From NCBI RefSeq assembly GCF_900188255.1, contig NZ_FZNS01000003.1, positions 558,001 through 622,000 of the forward strand: a stretch of DNA of 64,000 nucleotides. Direction: 5' to 3'. Positions 48,105-57,279 of this stretch are shown piece by piece. The position numbers and the translations under genes are program-made. Below the pieces are notes generated by a model that had not been told where the DNA came from, searched no databases, and saw nothing but the letters and a program-made list of their open reading frames with translations. The stretch is from Hymenobacter mucosus (GTDB taxonomy: Bacteria; Bacteroidota; Bacteroidia; Cytophagales; Hymenobacteraceae). Within the stretch, counting starts at the first letter, position 1; each line of letters opens with the position of its first letter.

Positions 48105-48174
48105 GCCCGTGTTTAGTAAAAACAAAAAGCACTGCCGGATAAGGCAGTGCTTTTTGTTTTTACTAAACACGGGC
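48105..48174. terminator. Exceptionally long perfect hairpin (32-bp arms)
   Basis: A 70-base perfect inverted repeat: 32-bp arms around a 6-base GGATAA loop. Outer ends are GCCCGTGTTTAGTAAAAAC and complement; the stem has A/T-rich blocks that give T tracts on either strand. Its last base is the first base of the aldo/keto reductase stop codon (48174-48176). It should act as a strong terminator for minus-strand transcription. Confidence 0.9.
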
Positions 48175-49169
48175 TACTTGGCCGGTTGTAATTGGTTAAG
48201 CTCGTTGGTGATGAAGTCCACTTCCTGGGGCGAGAGCTGCACGTCAATGGCGTGGGCGTTTTGCACGGCCTGCTCGGCGTTGCGGGCGCCTACCAAGGCT
48301 ACCGAAACGCCAGGCTGTGCTAACGTCCAGCGCAGTACAAGCTGGCCCAGGGTAGCATTTTTGGTTTCTGCCATCGGACGAATCTTATCCAAGAAAGCGT
48401 TGACGCGCGTCACAAACTCTGGCTTAAACAGCGGGTGAGTAGCCCGTAGGTCGCTCTCCTCGAAGTGCTGGCCGGGCTTAATCTTACCAGTCAGTAGGCC
48501 TAGCTGCATGGGGCTGTAAGCCAAAATGGCCTTGTTATTCTCCAGGCAGTAGGGTACCACGTCCTTCTCAATATCGCGGCGCACCATGCTGTAGGGTACC
48601 TGATTAGAAGCCAGGTTCAGCACCGTTTCGGCTTCCTTCATTTGGTCTACCGAGTAGTTGCTCACGCCAGCGGCGCGCACTTTGCCCTGCTCAATCAGGC
48701 GTTGCACGGCCTCCATCGTCTCGGGGATGGGCGTGGTTTTATCGGGCCAGTGAATCTGGTAGAGGTCAATGTAGTCGGTGCCCAGGCGGCGCAGGCTGTC
48801 TTCGCACTCTTTGATAATGCTGGCCGGGGCGGCGTACTTATATACGTCGATGTCCTGGCCCTCATTGTTCTTGGTTTTCATGGCGAAGTCGCCCTTGGCC
48901 TCGTCCCACCGCATACCAAATTTGGTTAGGATTTGCACTTGGTCGCGGGGTAGAGTTTTGATGGCTTCGCCTACAATTTCCTCGCTCAGTCCTTGCCCAT
49001 AAATTGGAGCTGTGTCGATGCTAGTAACACCCAGGTCGAAAGAAGCACGGATGGCCCCGACAGCATCGTTTTGCTCCGTGCCACCCCACATCCAGCCGCC
49101 CGCAGCCCAGCTGCCAAACGTAATGCGCGACACGCGCACCCCCGAATTACCTAATTCTATATATTCCAT
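48174..49169 (-). CDS. Aldo/keto reductase family protein
   Basis: A 331-residue NAD(P)H-dependent oxidoreductase with the AKR TIM-barrel: SWAAGGWMWGG, FDLGVTSIDTAPIYGQG (catalytic Asp and Tyr), ILTKFGMRW (Lys), YIDLYQIHWPD (His), AGVSNYSVDQMKEA, AYSPMQLGLLTGKI, and ALVGARNAEQAVQNA for the cofactor. The closest group is AKR families 12/13-like general reductases. Substrate unknown. It is monocistronic, with ATG at 49169 and the very long hairpin at its 3' end. An AACCTTTG box (49254-49261, minus strand) is a weak promoter candidate. Confidence 0.92.
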   Translation of the reverse strand: MEYIELGNSGVRVSRITFGSWAAGGWMWGGTEQNDAVGAIRASFDLGVTSIDTAPIYGQGLSEEIVGEAIKTLPRDQVQILTKFGMRWDEAKGDFAMKTKNNEGQDIDVYKYAAPASIIKECEDSLRRLGTDYIDLYQIHWPDKTTPIPETMEAVQRLIEQGKVRAAGVSNYSVDQMKEAETVLNLASNQVPYSMVRRDIEKDVVPYCLENNKAILAYSPMQLGLLTGKIKPGQHFEESDLRATHPLFKPEFVTRVNAFLDKIRPMAETKNATLGQLVLRWTLAQPGVSVALVGARNAEQAVQNAHAIDVQLSPQEVDFITNELNQLQPAK

Positions 49170-49440
49170 GGAAAAGAAAGAAAGTGTCAGATATGCTTCA
49201 GCCCAAGCATACGCTATGTGCTCTGGGTCGTTGAGGTAGAACCTAGTTCTGCGAGCAAAGGTTATAGTGGAGTATGTTTTCCTCCGTAGCTGTGGCAGGT
49301 TTGCTGGCCGCTACTGACAGCGGTAATAGTCGATCTGGTATTAGCGGCGGGCAGTGTTGTCCAGCATACAGGTAGTATAGGCCTGCGTGAAATAGCGCTA
49401 TACTTACTTTCAGTTTATCCTATGCTTCATGCGGTATACA

Positions 49441-51972
49441 ATGAAATACGCTTGGCTTCTTGCAGTGCCCGCAGGTATGCTGCTGCTATCATCCCAATCT
49501 TCCCCAGATGCATTCGTGAGCCAAGTGCAGCAGCAGCTCACGCGGTTTTACCAGGTTACCGCACCCGAAAAAGTTTATCTCCACTTTGATAAGGATACGT
49601 ACGCGGCTGGAGAAACCATGTGGTTTAAGGCGTACGTGGTAGATGCTGCTCGGCATCGGCCGGATAGCCTGAGCCAAGTAGTATACGTGGATTTGCTAGA
49701 TGCCAACCAGCGCATACTAGGTCACCAGACGTTGGCATTGAAAGAGGGTGGCGCGCCTGGCGATTTTGCGTTACCACTTGCGCTAGCGCAGGGCACTTAC
49801 TCGGTGCGCGCGTATACCAACTGGCAACGCAATACACCAGAGTTTATGTTTACTCGGGCTTTCACGGTGTGGTCGGAGAAGCAAGCGGAGTCCGGGAGTA
49901 CCATGCCAGTACCTGCAACTGATCAGCCCGATGTGCAGTTTTTCCCCGAGGGTGGCCAACTGGTGGCCGGGGTGCGCAGCATGGTAGGCATTAAGGCCCT
50001 GGGCACGAATGGTCGCGGGCTGGATGTGCAAGGGCAGGTGGTAGATGAGCAAGGTGTCGTGGCAGCTCAGTTCAATAGCTACCACTTAGGTATGGGCCGG
50101 TTTGAGATACAACCCGTGGCTGGCCACCGCTATACGGCCCGGGTGCGGCCTACTACCGGAGGCCCCGAGCTAAGCTATGCCTTGCCGGCGGTGCAGCCTA
50201 CTGGACTTGCTTTACAGGTACAGGACCTTGGCGACGCTTATGGGCTAACGGTGCAGCGACGTAGCACGGCAGCTACACCTCCCGAAACCATAACCGTGGT
50301 GGCCCACGTGCGCGGACAGATAGCGTACCTACAGCAAGGCGAAGTGCGTGATGATATTCCCCTTGCCATTCGTATTTCAAAAAGCAAGTGTGCGGCGGGC
50401 ATTGTCCATTTCACCGTATTCGATAGCCAACGAGCAGCTCGGTGTGAACGGCTCACCTTTGCAGATACTGCTCCTGGCTTACACTTGGTATTAGAGCCAA
50501 GCAAAAAGAGCTATGCTCCGCGTGAGCAAGTAACCTTGCGAGTGCGTGCCCAGGATGCGCAGGGAAGGCCAGCCGCTAGCAGCTTCTCTCTGGCCGTGAC
50601 GAATGCTGCTCTTGCTCCTTTACTCACTGAGGCACCCAACATCCGAACTAGCCTTTTGCTGACGTCGGATCTCCGGGGGCAGGTAGAGCAACCGGGCTAT
50701 TACTTTCAGACTCCTAGTGCTGCTACGGCCCGCGCCCTCGACGATTTGCTGCTTACTCAAGGCTGGCGGCGTTTCGTGTGGCAACCCGTACTAGCCGGTC
50801 AACTAGGGAGCTTTCCATATCTGCACGAGCAGGGGCTGAGCATGCGGGGCAGCGTAGTAGATAGCCGTAAGTTGCGAGTACCTGGTGTGCCCGTAGTACT
50901 TACGCGCTTCCATCCAACTGGGCAGCAGCAGGTTACTTCCGATGCCGAAGGGCACTTTGTATTTGCCGATTTCACAAGCCGGGATTCTACCCTAGTAAAG
51001 ATTGAGGCTTTGCCTATGCGGAAGGTGCGTCACCCACAGTTGCTATTTGATACTGACCAGCCCGCTCTCGTAACTGGTGTCCCACCCATTCCGCTCCCAT
51101 TACAGCCCAACGAAGCTGGACGTGCGGCGCGGCTAGCTAGTGTCAAGTCCATGTCGGCTGGTAGTATGGCTGTAGCCGGAGGCCAAGGAGTTGTGCTCGG
51201 AAACGTAACGGTGCATGGCACCAAGGCTGTTAAGCCTGACAACCGCCGCATCTATAGTCGTGCTGATGCAGTCATTCAAACAAAGGATATTGCAGGCATC
51301 ACAACCTATCGAAACGTAATAGAGGTGCTACAGGGGCGAGTAGCTGGGGTAAGTGTAGTGGCCAACCAAGGGTTTGTGCAGATAACCATGCGGGGTACTA
51401 CCTCGGTGCAGCAAATGCGCCTAAGCTCGGCCCCTTCTACTACGCCTACTTCTCGTATGCGCAGCCCAACTATTGAATCTAGTCCGTCGCCTAATACCAA
51501 CGCGCCGCTTTTGCTGCTAGACGGGGTGGCTACTGACATCACTATGATTAACTCAGTACCGCTTGCCGACTTGGAAACGATAGAGGTCTTGCGTACGAAC
51601 TCGGCGGCTATCTATGGGGAAAGAGCGGCGGCAGGAGCTATTGCGTTCTTCACGAAACACGCTAACCCCAACTATGACCCCGCCTCCGAGGCCAGTGTGG
51701 TACCACCTATGTACGTTCCTCCACGCTACTACCAGGCGCGTACTTTTTACCAGCCGGCTTATAGCAGTAGTACTCCTACTCCAGCTACTGACCAACGGGG
51801 TGCAACCCTCTACTGGAGCCCTAACGTGCGCACCGATGCCAATGGACAGGCAACAGTTTCGTTCTACTGTGGAGATACCCCCGGTACCTTCTTGCTGGTG
51901 CTGGAAGGACTTTCGCGGACAGGTAGCCCTGGGAGGGGCACTGCTACCCTACAAGTAACGGCGGCTAAATAA
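49441..51972 (+). CDS. MG2-like and TonB-plug domain envelope protein (second paralogue)
   Basis: An 843-residue exported protein, collinear with 42547-45081. Shared blocks include FDKDTYAAGETMWFKAYVVD, AARHRPDSLSQVVYVD, QPDVQFFPEGGQLVAG, TSDLRGQVEQPGYYFQT and ARALDDLLLTQGWRRFVW. The plug domain is at about 620-750 (VIEVLQGRVAGVSVV, LLLLDGVATDIT, LADLETIEVLRTNSAAIYGE, RAAAGAIAFFTKH), again with no barrel after it. A Ser/Thr/Pro-rich insert (about SSAPSTTPTSRMRS) interrupts the plug and is absent from the first copy. The start MKY at 49441 mirrors the other paralogue; an ATG at 49429 is also in frame. Function unknown. Confidence 0.85.
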   Translation: MKYAWLLAVPAGMLLLSSQSSPDAFVSQVQQQLTRFYQVTAPEKVYLHFDKDTYAAGETMWFKAYVVDAARHRPDSLSQVVYVDLLDANQRILGHQTLALKEGGAPGDFALPLALAQGTYSVRAYTNWQRNTPEFMFTRAFTVWSEKQAESGSTMPVPATDQPDVQFFPEGGQLVAGVRSMVGIKALGTNGRGLDVQGQVVDEQGVVAAQFNSYHLGMGRFEIQPVAGHRYTARVRPTTGGPELSYALPAVQPTGLALQVQDLGDAYGLTVQRRSTAATPPETITVVAHVRGQIAYLQQGEVRDDIPLAIRISKSKCAAGIVHFTVFDSQRAARCERLTFADTAPGLHLVLEPSKKSYAPREQVTLRVRAQDAQGRPAASSFSLAVTNAALAPLLTEAPNIRTSLLLTSDLRGQVEQPGYYFQTPSAATARALDDLLLTQGWRRFVWQPVLAGQLGSFPYLHEQGLSMRGSVVDSRKLRVPGVPVVLTRFHPTGQQQVTSDAEGHFVFADFTSRDSTLVKIEALPMRKVRHPQLLFDTDQPALVTGVPPIPLPLQPNEAGRAARLASVKSMSAGSMAVAGGQGVVLGNVTVHGTKAVKPDNRRIYSRADAVIQTKDIAGITTYRNVIEVLQGRVAGVSVVANQGFVQITMRGTTSVQQMRLSSAPSTTPTSRMRSPTIESSPSPNTNAPLLLLDGVATDITMINSVPLADLETIEVLRTNSAAIYGERAAAGAIAFFTKHANPNYDPASEASVVPPMYVPPRYYQARTFYQPAYSSSTPTPATDQRGATLYWSPNVRTDANGQATVSFYCGDTPGTFLLVLEGLSRTGSPGRGTATLQVTAAK

Positions 51973-52137
51973 TAAAAAGTAGAGGCGTACCGAAGAATTC
52001 AGCGCGTTCTGAAGCTCAGCAGTTATTGTTATACATAAGCGTGAGAAGGCCTCTGTGCAGTAGCGAGGCGCTTGTTTTGCTATGCCGCTCTAGGTGATTA
52101 GTGAAGCTCGTGGCTGGTAGTATTACACAATTTAGTA

Positions 52138-52151
52138 GGACTATATAGTCC
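52138..52151. promoter_or_regulatory. Perfect 14-bp palindrome upstream of the DUF4136 gene
   Basis: GGACTATATAGTCC, a perfect dyad about 75 bases before the ATG at 52225. It could be a repressor site; no regulator gene is adjacent to suggest which. Confidence 0.35.
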
Positions 52152-52224
52152 CAGCAGGTGCAACTTACGCTGTAGCAGCCTAGTATAGACAGTGTATCTC
52201 ACACCAGGCTTTACCTTCTCCATC

Positions 52225-52830
52225 ATGAAGATTACCATTAATTCCATACTTGTTTTGCTTATCGCGCTTGTAGCTAGTTGCTCGTCGCCGGTAGCTGTGC
52301 AGCAAAAACCGGGGGTCGATTTCTCGAAATATCGTACCTACGATTGGGCCAAGACGGATGTAAAATCCGCTGACTCGCAGAATCCCATCTACAAAAGCTC
52401 CCTCAACGACCAGGAAATTCAGCAAGCCATTAGCAGCGAATTGGCTAAGCGTGGCATTCGGCCCATCCAAGGCAGTGCCAAGCCCGACTTCTACCTGACC
52501 TACCACCTCTACATTGAGGAGGCCGAGCGTACGGTAGCTAACCCGCCCGCCACGGGCTATGCATTCCCCTATGCTATGTCGTACCGGGGCCGTTTCCTGC
52601 CCATTAACTACGGGTACTGGTACACTTCACCGTACTACAACACGGGCTACCGTACCGAAACCTACCAGGAAGGCACTATGATTCTGGACTTCGTAGATGC
52701 CCGTAGTAATAACTTGGTATGGCGGGGTTCGGTAGCTGACGCCGTAAACAATCCCGCTCGAATTGGGGATGAGTTTTCCAAGGCTGCTAAAGAAATTCTG
52801 GACAAGTTTCCGGTAGAAGAGAAGAAGTAA
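52225..52830 (+). CDS. DUF4136 lipoprotein
   Basis: A 201-residue lipoprotein (SILVLLIALVASCSSPV, lipobox LVASC). The DUF4136 body has VDFSKYRTYDWAKTD, LNDQEIQQAISSELAKRGIR, KPDFYLTYHLYIEEAE, a Tyr/Gly-rich loop (INYGYWYTSPYYNTGY), YQEGTMILDFVDARSNNLVWRG and IGDEFSKAAKEILDKFP. The family is common in Bacteroidota and Proteobacteria, with unknown function; the lipid anchor puts it in the envelope. ATG at 52225 gives the proper signal. It forms a unit of one gene, ended by the terminator at 52845. Confidence 0.9.
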   Translation: MKITINSILVLLIALVASCSSPVAVQQKPGVDFSKYRTYDWAKTDVKSADSQNPIYKSSLNDQEIQQAISSELAKRGIRPIQGSAKPDFYLTYHLYIEEAERTVANPPATGYAFPYAMSYRGRFLPINYGYWYTSPYYNTGYRTETYQEGTMILDFVDARSNNLVWRGSVADAVNNPARIGDEFSKAAKEILDKFPVEEKK

Positions 52831-52844
52831 CGCTGCCATGTTAC

Positions 52845-52878
52845 AAAGCCCCGCTTGCAGTGCAAGCGGGGCTTTTTT
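52845..52878 (+). terminator. Rho-independent terminator after the DUF4136 gene
   Basis: 15-bp perfect arms (AAAGCCCCGCTTGCA and complement) around a single-base turn, followed by TTTTTT. A textbook intrinsic terminator. Confidence 0.93.
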
Positions 52879-52988
52879 GTGAGAAAACGCCCCGAATGTA
52901 GAAGCTGAACAGTACTTATTTGTATCTTCCTATTTACAAGCCGGTAATAACTACGCACGGCGTATTACAAATGGGTAGGTATTGGGGT

Positions 52989-53453
52989 ATGCAGCTTCTA
53001 GATGAAACCCCGGTTTTGCGGGTATATTATGACGAGCAACAACAGTGGCTCTACGCACAGTGGCATGGAGACCTTACCCAAACTGCTGTTCGTCAGGGGT
53101 GCGACTTACTCTTGGCGTATCAACAGGTCGGCACCACCACAAAACTACTCAACGATAACAGCCACATTGAGCAGCCCTGGCCCGAGGGAATTGTATGGGG
53201 TGCCCGCGTGTGGCTACCCGTCATGGTGCAGGCTGGGTTGCGTCATATTGCGTGGGTATACTCTACCCATCTCATCAGTCGTCTGTTGTTTGATCGGTCG
53301 CAGCCCGATGTGTGCCGTCCCATTGCTGCCGCTTTCGATGACGTAGCCCAAGCCGTAGAGTGGTTGCAACAGCAGCAACATTGCCCGCTGGTTCTCACTG
53401 CCGATACGCAACAGCTAGCCAAGAGAAGGTTCTGGCATAGGCTGCGAGAGTAG
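52989..53453 (+). CDS. STAS/SpoIIAA-like protein of unknown function
   Basis: A 154-residue soluble protein beginning MQLLDETPVLRVYYDEQQQWLYAQWHGDLT. It continues with KLLNDNSHIEQPWPEGIVWG, a helix, VQAGLRHIAWVYS and VAQAVEWLQQQQ. The strand-helix layout ('lRv.yd..q.wLya.W.G...........c...l' and 'kiLnDns.....w') resembles the SpoIIAA/STAS-like proteins common in Hymenobacter and relatives. No ligand or partner is known. The start at 52989 fits the family; an ATG at 52971 adds six residues. Confidence 0.6.
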   Translation: MQLLDETPVLRVYYDEQQQWLYAQWHGDLTQTAVRQGCDLLLAYQQVGTTTKLLNDNSHIEQPWPEGIVWGARVWLPVMVQAGLRHIAWVYSTHLISRLLFDRSQPDVCRPIAAAFDDVAQAVEWLQQQQHCPLVLTADTQQLAKRRFWHRLRE

Positions 53454-53510
53454 CCGGGGCTACTTATTAGTTATGGCAATAGGCGGCTTCCGGCACCAGC
53501 CAGCAACAAA

Positions 53511-53540
53511 AAAACGCTGCCCGGGTGGAAGCAGCGTTTT
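53511..53540. terminator. Bidirectional terminator hairpin
   Basis: 10-bp perfect arms (AAAACGCTGC and complement), 10-base loop, extra A run before and T after. It lies between convergent genes at 52989-53453 and 53567-53881. Confidence 0.8.
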
Positions 53541-53566
53541 CTAGGTGGAAAGAGTGACCTAACCGT

Positions 53567-53881
53567 CTACTGAGGGCTGGTGGTCGTAGTTGAAGACTTC
53601 ATCTTCGACTTTTTGGTGCGGGGCTTTTCCATGTCCTTCTTCATCTTGCGGTCGGCACGGCGCTGGGCAGCTTCTACACCCTGTGCAGAGCGCATGTCAC
53701 TGGCAGGCTGAGTATTGCTAGCAGGTAGCGTGCCTACAGAGTTGGCAGGTTGCGCCGGTGGAGACGACTGCGGACTCATGGAGCCGTTGACCGTAGGTGT
53801 GCTTTGAGTAGGAGTAGTCTGGGCAGAGGCGGCTGAAACTCCGAGAGCAAGAGCAGCGACAAAGGCAAATACGATTTTCAT
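53567..53881 (-). CDS. Small secreted low-complexity protein
   Basis: A 104-residue protein with a clear signal peptide (MKIVFAFVAALALGVSAASA, cleaved before QTTP). The mature part is Ser/Thr/Pro/Gln-rich, then a basic helix (AQRRADRKMKKDMEKPR) and a Lys/Ser/Thr tail. No family is recognised. It is likely periplasmic, possibly unstructured. ATG at 53881 matches the signal; the longer frame is unlikely. Confidence 0.6.
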   Translation of the reverse strand: MKIVFAFVAALALGVSAASAQTTPTQSTPTVNGSMSPQSSPPAQPANSVGTLPASNTQPASDMRSAQGVEAAQRRADRKMKKDMEKPRTKKSKMKSSTTTTSPQ

Positions 53882-54038
53882 AACGTCAGGTCTTAGTAAG
53901 TGAACGATCAGCTGACTGATCTGGGGTAGCATACGGCATCGGCTGGTCGGTTGTTCGATTTCCGGCTGGTGATAGGCTATAAGATTCTGACATGCATCTG
54001 CCCAACCTTAGTACTTAAGACTTGGCGCCACCACCCGT

Positions 54039-54758
54039 TTAACTGCTTTCTTCTAGCACCTTTACCATGCGTGCTACCAACGCGTCGTCGGTTTCCAACA
54101 GAGGCGTGTTCAACTCTGGTAAAGCTCCTGGCACGGTCGGGAGTAGCCGCTTCGCACTGCTATGGAACTCCAATGCGCTGGTACCTCGTACCAGGGCTGG
54201 GAGTGTTTCAGGCGTGATACCTGCCCCCGGCATGATGCTGATGCGCCCCGCTGCCTGCTCTACTAGCGCGGCCAGTTGGGTTATGCCCGCCGTAGCGCTG
54301 GGTTGCCCGCCCGAAGTCAGCAGGCGCTGGCAGCCCATTCCGATGATGGCTTCCAGTGCTTGCTGTTGATTGGCACAGCTATCAAAGGCGCGGTGGAAAG
54401 TAACCTGTAGGGGGTGAGCCAGCGCTACCAACTCGCGGCAGCAGGCCACATCTACGTAGTCTTCGGCATCTAACACGCCCAACACAACGCCCGCGCAGCC
54501 CAACTCCTGGCAAAGCTGAATGTCGGCCTGCATGATGGCTAGCTCGGCCGCGTCGTACACAAAGTTGCCGGGGCGAGGCCGAATCAGTACGAAAACTGGA
54601 ATGGTGAGTAGCGCCCGCACTTGCCGGATAAGGCCGTAGGAAGGCGTAATGCCTCCCTGCTCTAAATTCTGGCACAACTCAATGCGGTGCGCCCCGCCAG
54701 CCTGGGCCGCCACGGCCGACTGCACAGAATTGGCGCAAATCTCTAGTACCCGATTCAC
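54039..54758 (-). CDS. cutC: CutC family protein
   Basis: A 239-residue TIM-barrel protein of the CutC family. Motifs are LEICANSVQSAVAAQAGGAHRIELCQNLEQGGITPSYG (split here: LEICANSVQSA, GAHRIELC, GGITPSYG), VLIRPRPGNFVY, VVLGVLDAEDYVD, VTFHRAFDSC, RLLTSGGQPSA and IMPGAGITPETL. It was named for copper homeostasis, but a direct role is disputed. The start is GTG at 54758, which overlaps the stop codon of the upstream glycosylasparaginase gene by four bases (54755-54758), so translation is probably coupled. That pairing recurs in Bacteroidota and hints at a role in glycan or amino-sugar metabolism rather than copper. Confidence 0.92.
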   Translation of the reverse strand: MNRVLEICANSVQSAVAAQAGGAHRIELCQNLEQGGITPSYGLIRQVRALLTIPVFVLIRPRPGNFVYDAAELAIMQADIQLCQELGCAGVVLGVLDAEDYVDVACCRELVALAHPLQVTFHRAFDSCANQQQALEAIIGMGCQRLLTSGGQPSATAGITQLAALVEQAAGRISIMPGAGITPETLPALVRGTSALEFHSSAKRLLPTVPGALPELNTPLLETDDALVARMVKVLEESS

Positions 54759-55777
54759 GCCAGCAGGTATCCGCTGTTGATGAGCTGCTGCTGGTTGCTA
54801 GCATCGCACACGGCGTAGCTGAAGCCTTTTTGCAGAGCGAAGGCGCCGTGCTGGCCTTGGTTGTTCACCGCAATAAAGCACACCTGTATCTCGCGGGCCT
54901 TGTCGCCTTTGATTTTGGCCACGCGCTCTACGGCGGCTTTGCAAGCTGCCGTAGGCGAAAGCCCTTGGCGCATGAGCTCTACCACCGTGTGCGCCCCGGC
55001 AATGCGAATGACATCTTCCCCCTGACCGGTTGCTGCCGCTGCGCCCACGGCATTGTCTACAAATAGGCCCGAGCCAATGAGGGGCGAGTCGCCGAGGCGG
55101 CCGCGCATTTTGAAGCCCATGCCGCTGGTGGTGCAACTGCCGCTGAGGTTGCCCTGGGCGTCCTGAGCCAGCATGGCAATGGTATCGTGATTGTTGGCGC
55201 CGCCTACAGGGCCTACTTTCTTGTTGCCAGTATTCTCAATGTTGACAACGGGCTTGTACTGGCTGGTTTTCAGCCACTCACGGTAGGCCTTTTCGGCATC
55301 AGGACTGAGCTTCTGGGGCTCCAAGGGAAAGCCCTGGGCTACGGCAAATTGCTGCGCTCCTTCGCCTACCAGCATAACGTGGGGCGTGCGCTCCATCACG
55401 CGGCGAGCCACACTAATAGGGTGCTTGATGCGTTCCAGGGCCGCCACGCTGCCACAATTAAATTTGTCATCCATGATGCAGGCGTCGAGGGTCACAATAC
55501 CGTCGCGGTCAGGGTTGCCGCCCAGCCCCACGCAGCAGTTCTGCGAAGATTCAGTAACCATCACGCCCGCTTCAACGGCATCCAGAGCCCGGCCGCCTTT
55601 ACTCAGCACTTTCCATGCGCCCAAGTTGGCCGCCAGGCCCGCATCCCAGGTAGAAATAACCAGCGCTTTACCGGCAGGAGCAGCGGTGGGTAGGGGCGCA
55701 ATGGCCGCGGCCCGGCCAGCTGCTAGTACCGCCAAACCGGCGGCCGATGAGGTAATAAACTTCCGACGAGTAGGCAT
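54755..55777 (-). CDS. N4-(beta-N-acetylglucosaminyl)-L-asparaginase, Tat-type signal
   Basis: A 340-residue Ntn-hydrolase of the glycosylasparaginase family. The self-cleavage/nucleophile site is GGANNHDTIAMLAQD (Thr of HDT), followed by SCTTSGMGFKMRGRLGDSP and GAAAATGQGEDVIRIAGAHTVVELM. The N-terminal part has WDAGLAANLGAWKVLSKGG and VGLGGNPDRDGIVTLDACIMD. The signal reads TRRKFITSSAAGLAVLAAG with twin arginines, so it is probably folded in the cytosol and exported by Tat. It removes Asn from GlcNAc-Asn. I chose ATG at 55777; the longer frame has no family match. It forms a coupled pair with cutC. Confidence 0.92.
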   Translation of the reverse strand: MPTRRKFITSSAAGLAVLAAGRAAAIAPLPTAAPAGKALVISTWDAGLAANLGAWKVLSKGGRALDAVEAGVMVTESSQNCCVGLGGNPDRDGIVTLDACIMDDKFNCGSVAALERIKHPISVARRVMERTPHVMLVGEGAQQFAVAQGFPLEPQKLSPDAEKAYREWLKTSQYKPVVNIENTGNKKVGPVGGANNHDTIAMLAQDAQGNLSGSCTTSGMGFKMRGRLGDSPLIGSGLFVDNAVGAAAATGQGEDVIRIAGAHTVVELMRQGLSPTAACKAAVERVAKIKGDKAREIQVCFIAVNNQGQHGAFALQKGFSYAVCDASNQQQLINSGYLLA

Positions 55778-56058
55778 AAGAGCACATGGGCTAAAGCGTG
55801 GAAGTCCAAAGAAAGCCGAAGTTCTGGGGGATACAAGCATTTGGCTTGCTCGGTGAGACATTAGCCACCAGATGCATACCCAGTTTAAGGTCGGCACGAG
55901 CCAGTTGGCAGGGTAAACAGCGCGAGTGCGGTAGACTGCGTACACGACCATACAGGCCCATTACTCCCGGGCCGTTAGCTTTACTGCACCAAGCCACCCC
56001 GAAGGTATCGGGGCTGAGTAGCGGCCTGCTGCACTTTCTTTCGCGTTTGCCCCATCGC

Positions 56059-57042
56059 ATGAGTTTATTAGAAGTTTCCGGAATTACCCTGCAGGAAAAG
56101 GATAGCTACGCGCTACGAGATGTGAGTTTCACTCAGCAGGAACGGCAAAAGCTGGCTATTGCTGGCGAAACGGGGGCCGGAAAAAGCACGCTTCTGCAAG
56201 TTATTGCGGGCTTAGTGCAGCCCACGGCTGGTACCGTGCGGTTCGCCGACCGCCGGGTGTACGGCCCCCAGGAAGTGCTAGTGCCCGGCCACCCTGGTGT
56301 GGCCTACCTCTCCCAGCACTCCGATTTGCCCCGGTTCCTGCGGGTAGAACAGGCCCTGCGCTATGCCAATAAGCGGTCGGCTGCCGAGGCCACTACCCTC
56401 TACGAGGTATGCCGCATCAGTCACTTGTTAGAACGGCGCACCGACCAGCTTTCTGGGGGAGAGCGGCAGCGTATTGCGCTGGCTCGCCTGCTGTTGTCGT
56501 CGCCGCGCCTGCTGCTACTCGATGAGCCTTTCTCCAATCTCGACCGCGGCCACAAGCAGATTCTTAAAAGTGTGATTGAGGATATTGGTAGCCGCCTCGG
56601 TATCACCTGCATCCTGATATCTCACGACCCTACCGACACGCTTTCCTGGGCCGATGAGCTGCTCGTACTGAAAGCTGGGCAGCTTATTCAGCAGGGGCCG
56701 CCCCAGCAAGTGTACGCCCAGCCCGCAGACGAGTATACAGCCGGCCTTTTCGGCGACTACAATCTGCTGACGGGTACTGCGGCTACCGCCGTAGCTAAGC
56801 TGGCCGGGCTCCGCAAGAAAAACCAGTCTCTGCTGGTTCGGCCGGAGCAAGTGCGCTTAGCCCCACTCGCCGATAGCGGCTTGCCTGGCACAGTGCGCGC
56901 AACCCAATTTTTCGGGAGCTACTATGAGGTTACAGTGGAGGTAGCCGGCGCCAGCCTCAAAGCCAAAACCAGCACTTCTGACTATCTGCCGGGCACGCAA
57001 GTAGCCGTTACGCTCGGCCCCGGAGGCGCTTGGTTTATGTAA
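56059..57042 (+). CDS. ABC transporter ATP-binding protein with TOBE-like domain
   Basis: A 327-residue ATPase subunit. Walker A is AGETGAGKSTLLQ, the Q-loop is in VAYLSQHSDL, the signature is DQLSGGERQRIALARLLL, Walker B is LLLLDEPFSNLD, and the switch His is in ILISHDPTD. After residue 235 comes a TOBE/OB-like extension (NQSLLVRPEQVRLAP, GTVRATQFFGSYYEVTVEVAG), as in PotA, CysA or FbpC import ATPases. The protein is shorter than those families (about 350). No permease or binding protein gene is nearby. ATG at 56059 (MSLLEVSGITLQ). It is preceded by a divergent promoter region shared with the asparaginase gene. Confidence 0.92.
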   Translation: MSLLEVSGITLQEKDSYALRDVSFTQQERQKLAIAGETGAGKSTLLQVIAGLVQPTAGTVRFADRRVYGPQEVLVPGHPGVAYLSQHSDLPRFLRVEQALRYANKRSAAEATTLYEVCRISHLLERRTDQLSGGERQRIALARLLLSSPRLLLLDEPFSNLDRGHKQILKSVIEDIGSRLGITCILISHDPTDTLSWADELLVLKAGQLIQQGPPQQVYAQPADEYTAGLFGDYNLLTGTAATAVAKLAGLRKKNQSLLVRPEQVRLAPLADSGLPGTVRATQFFGSYYEVTVEVAGASLKAKTSTSDYLPGTQVAVTLGPGGAWFM

Positions 57043-57279
57043 GCCGCTTATCGGCTGACGGGTAGTAAGGCGGCGACCGGTTGCCGAGTACCCACTGAGC
57101 AGTTGACGGCTTGGTTAGGCTCTCTGCGTTCCAAAAAAGCAGGTAAAATGCTTGGTTGCTTGGAGAGAATGCCTTTGATATTTTATATTTATAAAAATTT
57201 GTTCATACGCTCACTACGTGTTTCTGACACTGCCGACATGTTGATTATGAGTTATGAAAAGCAGTTGGCGCAATTTGGT

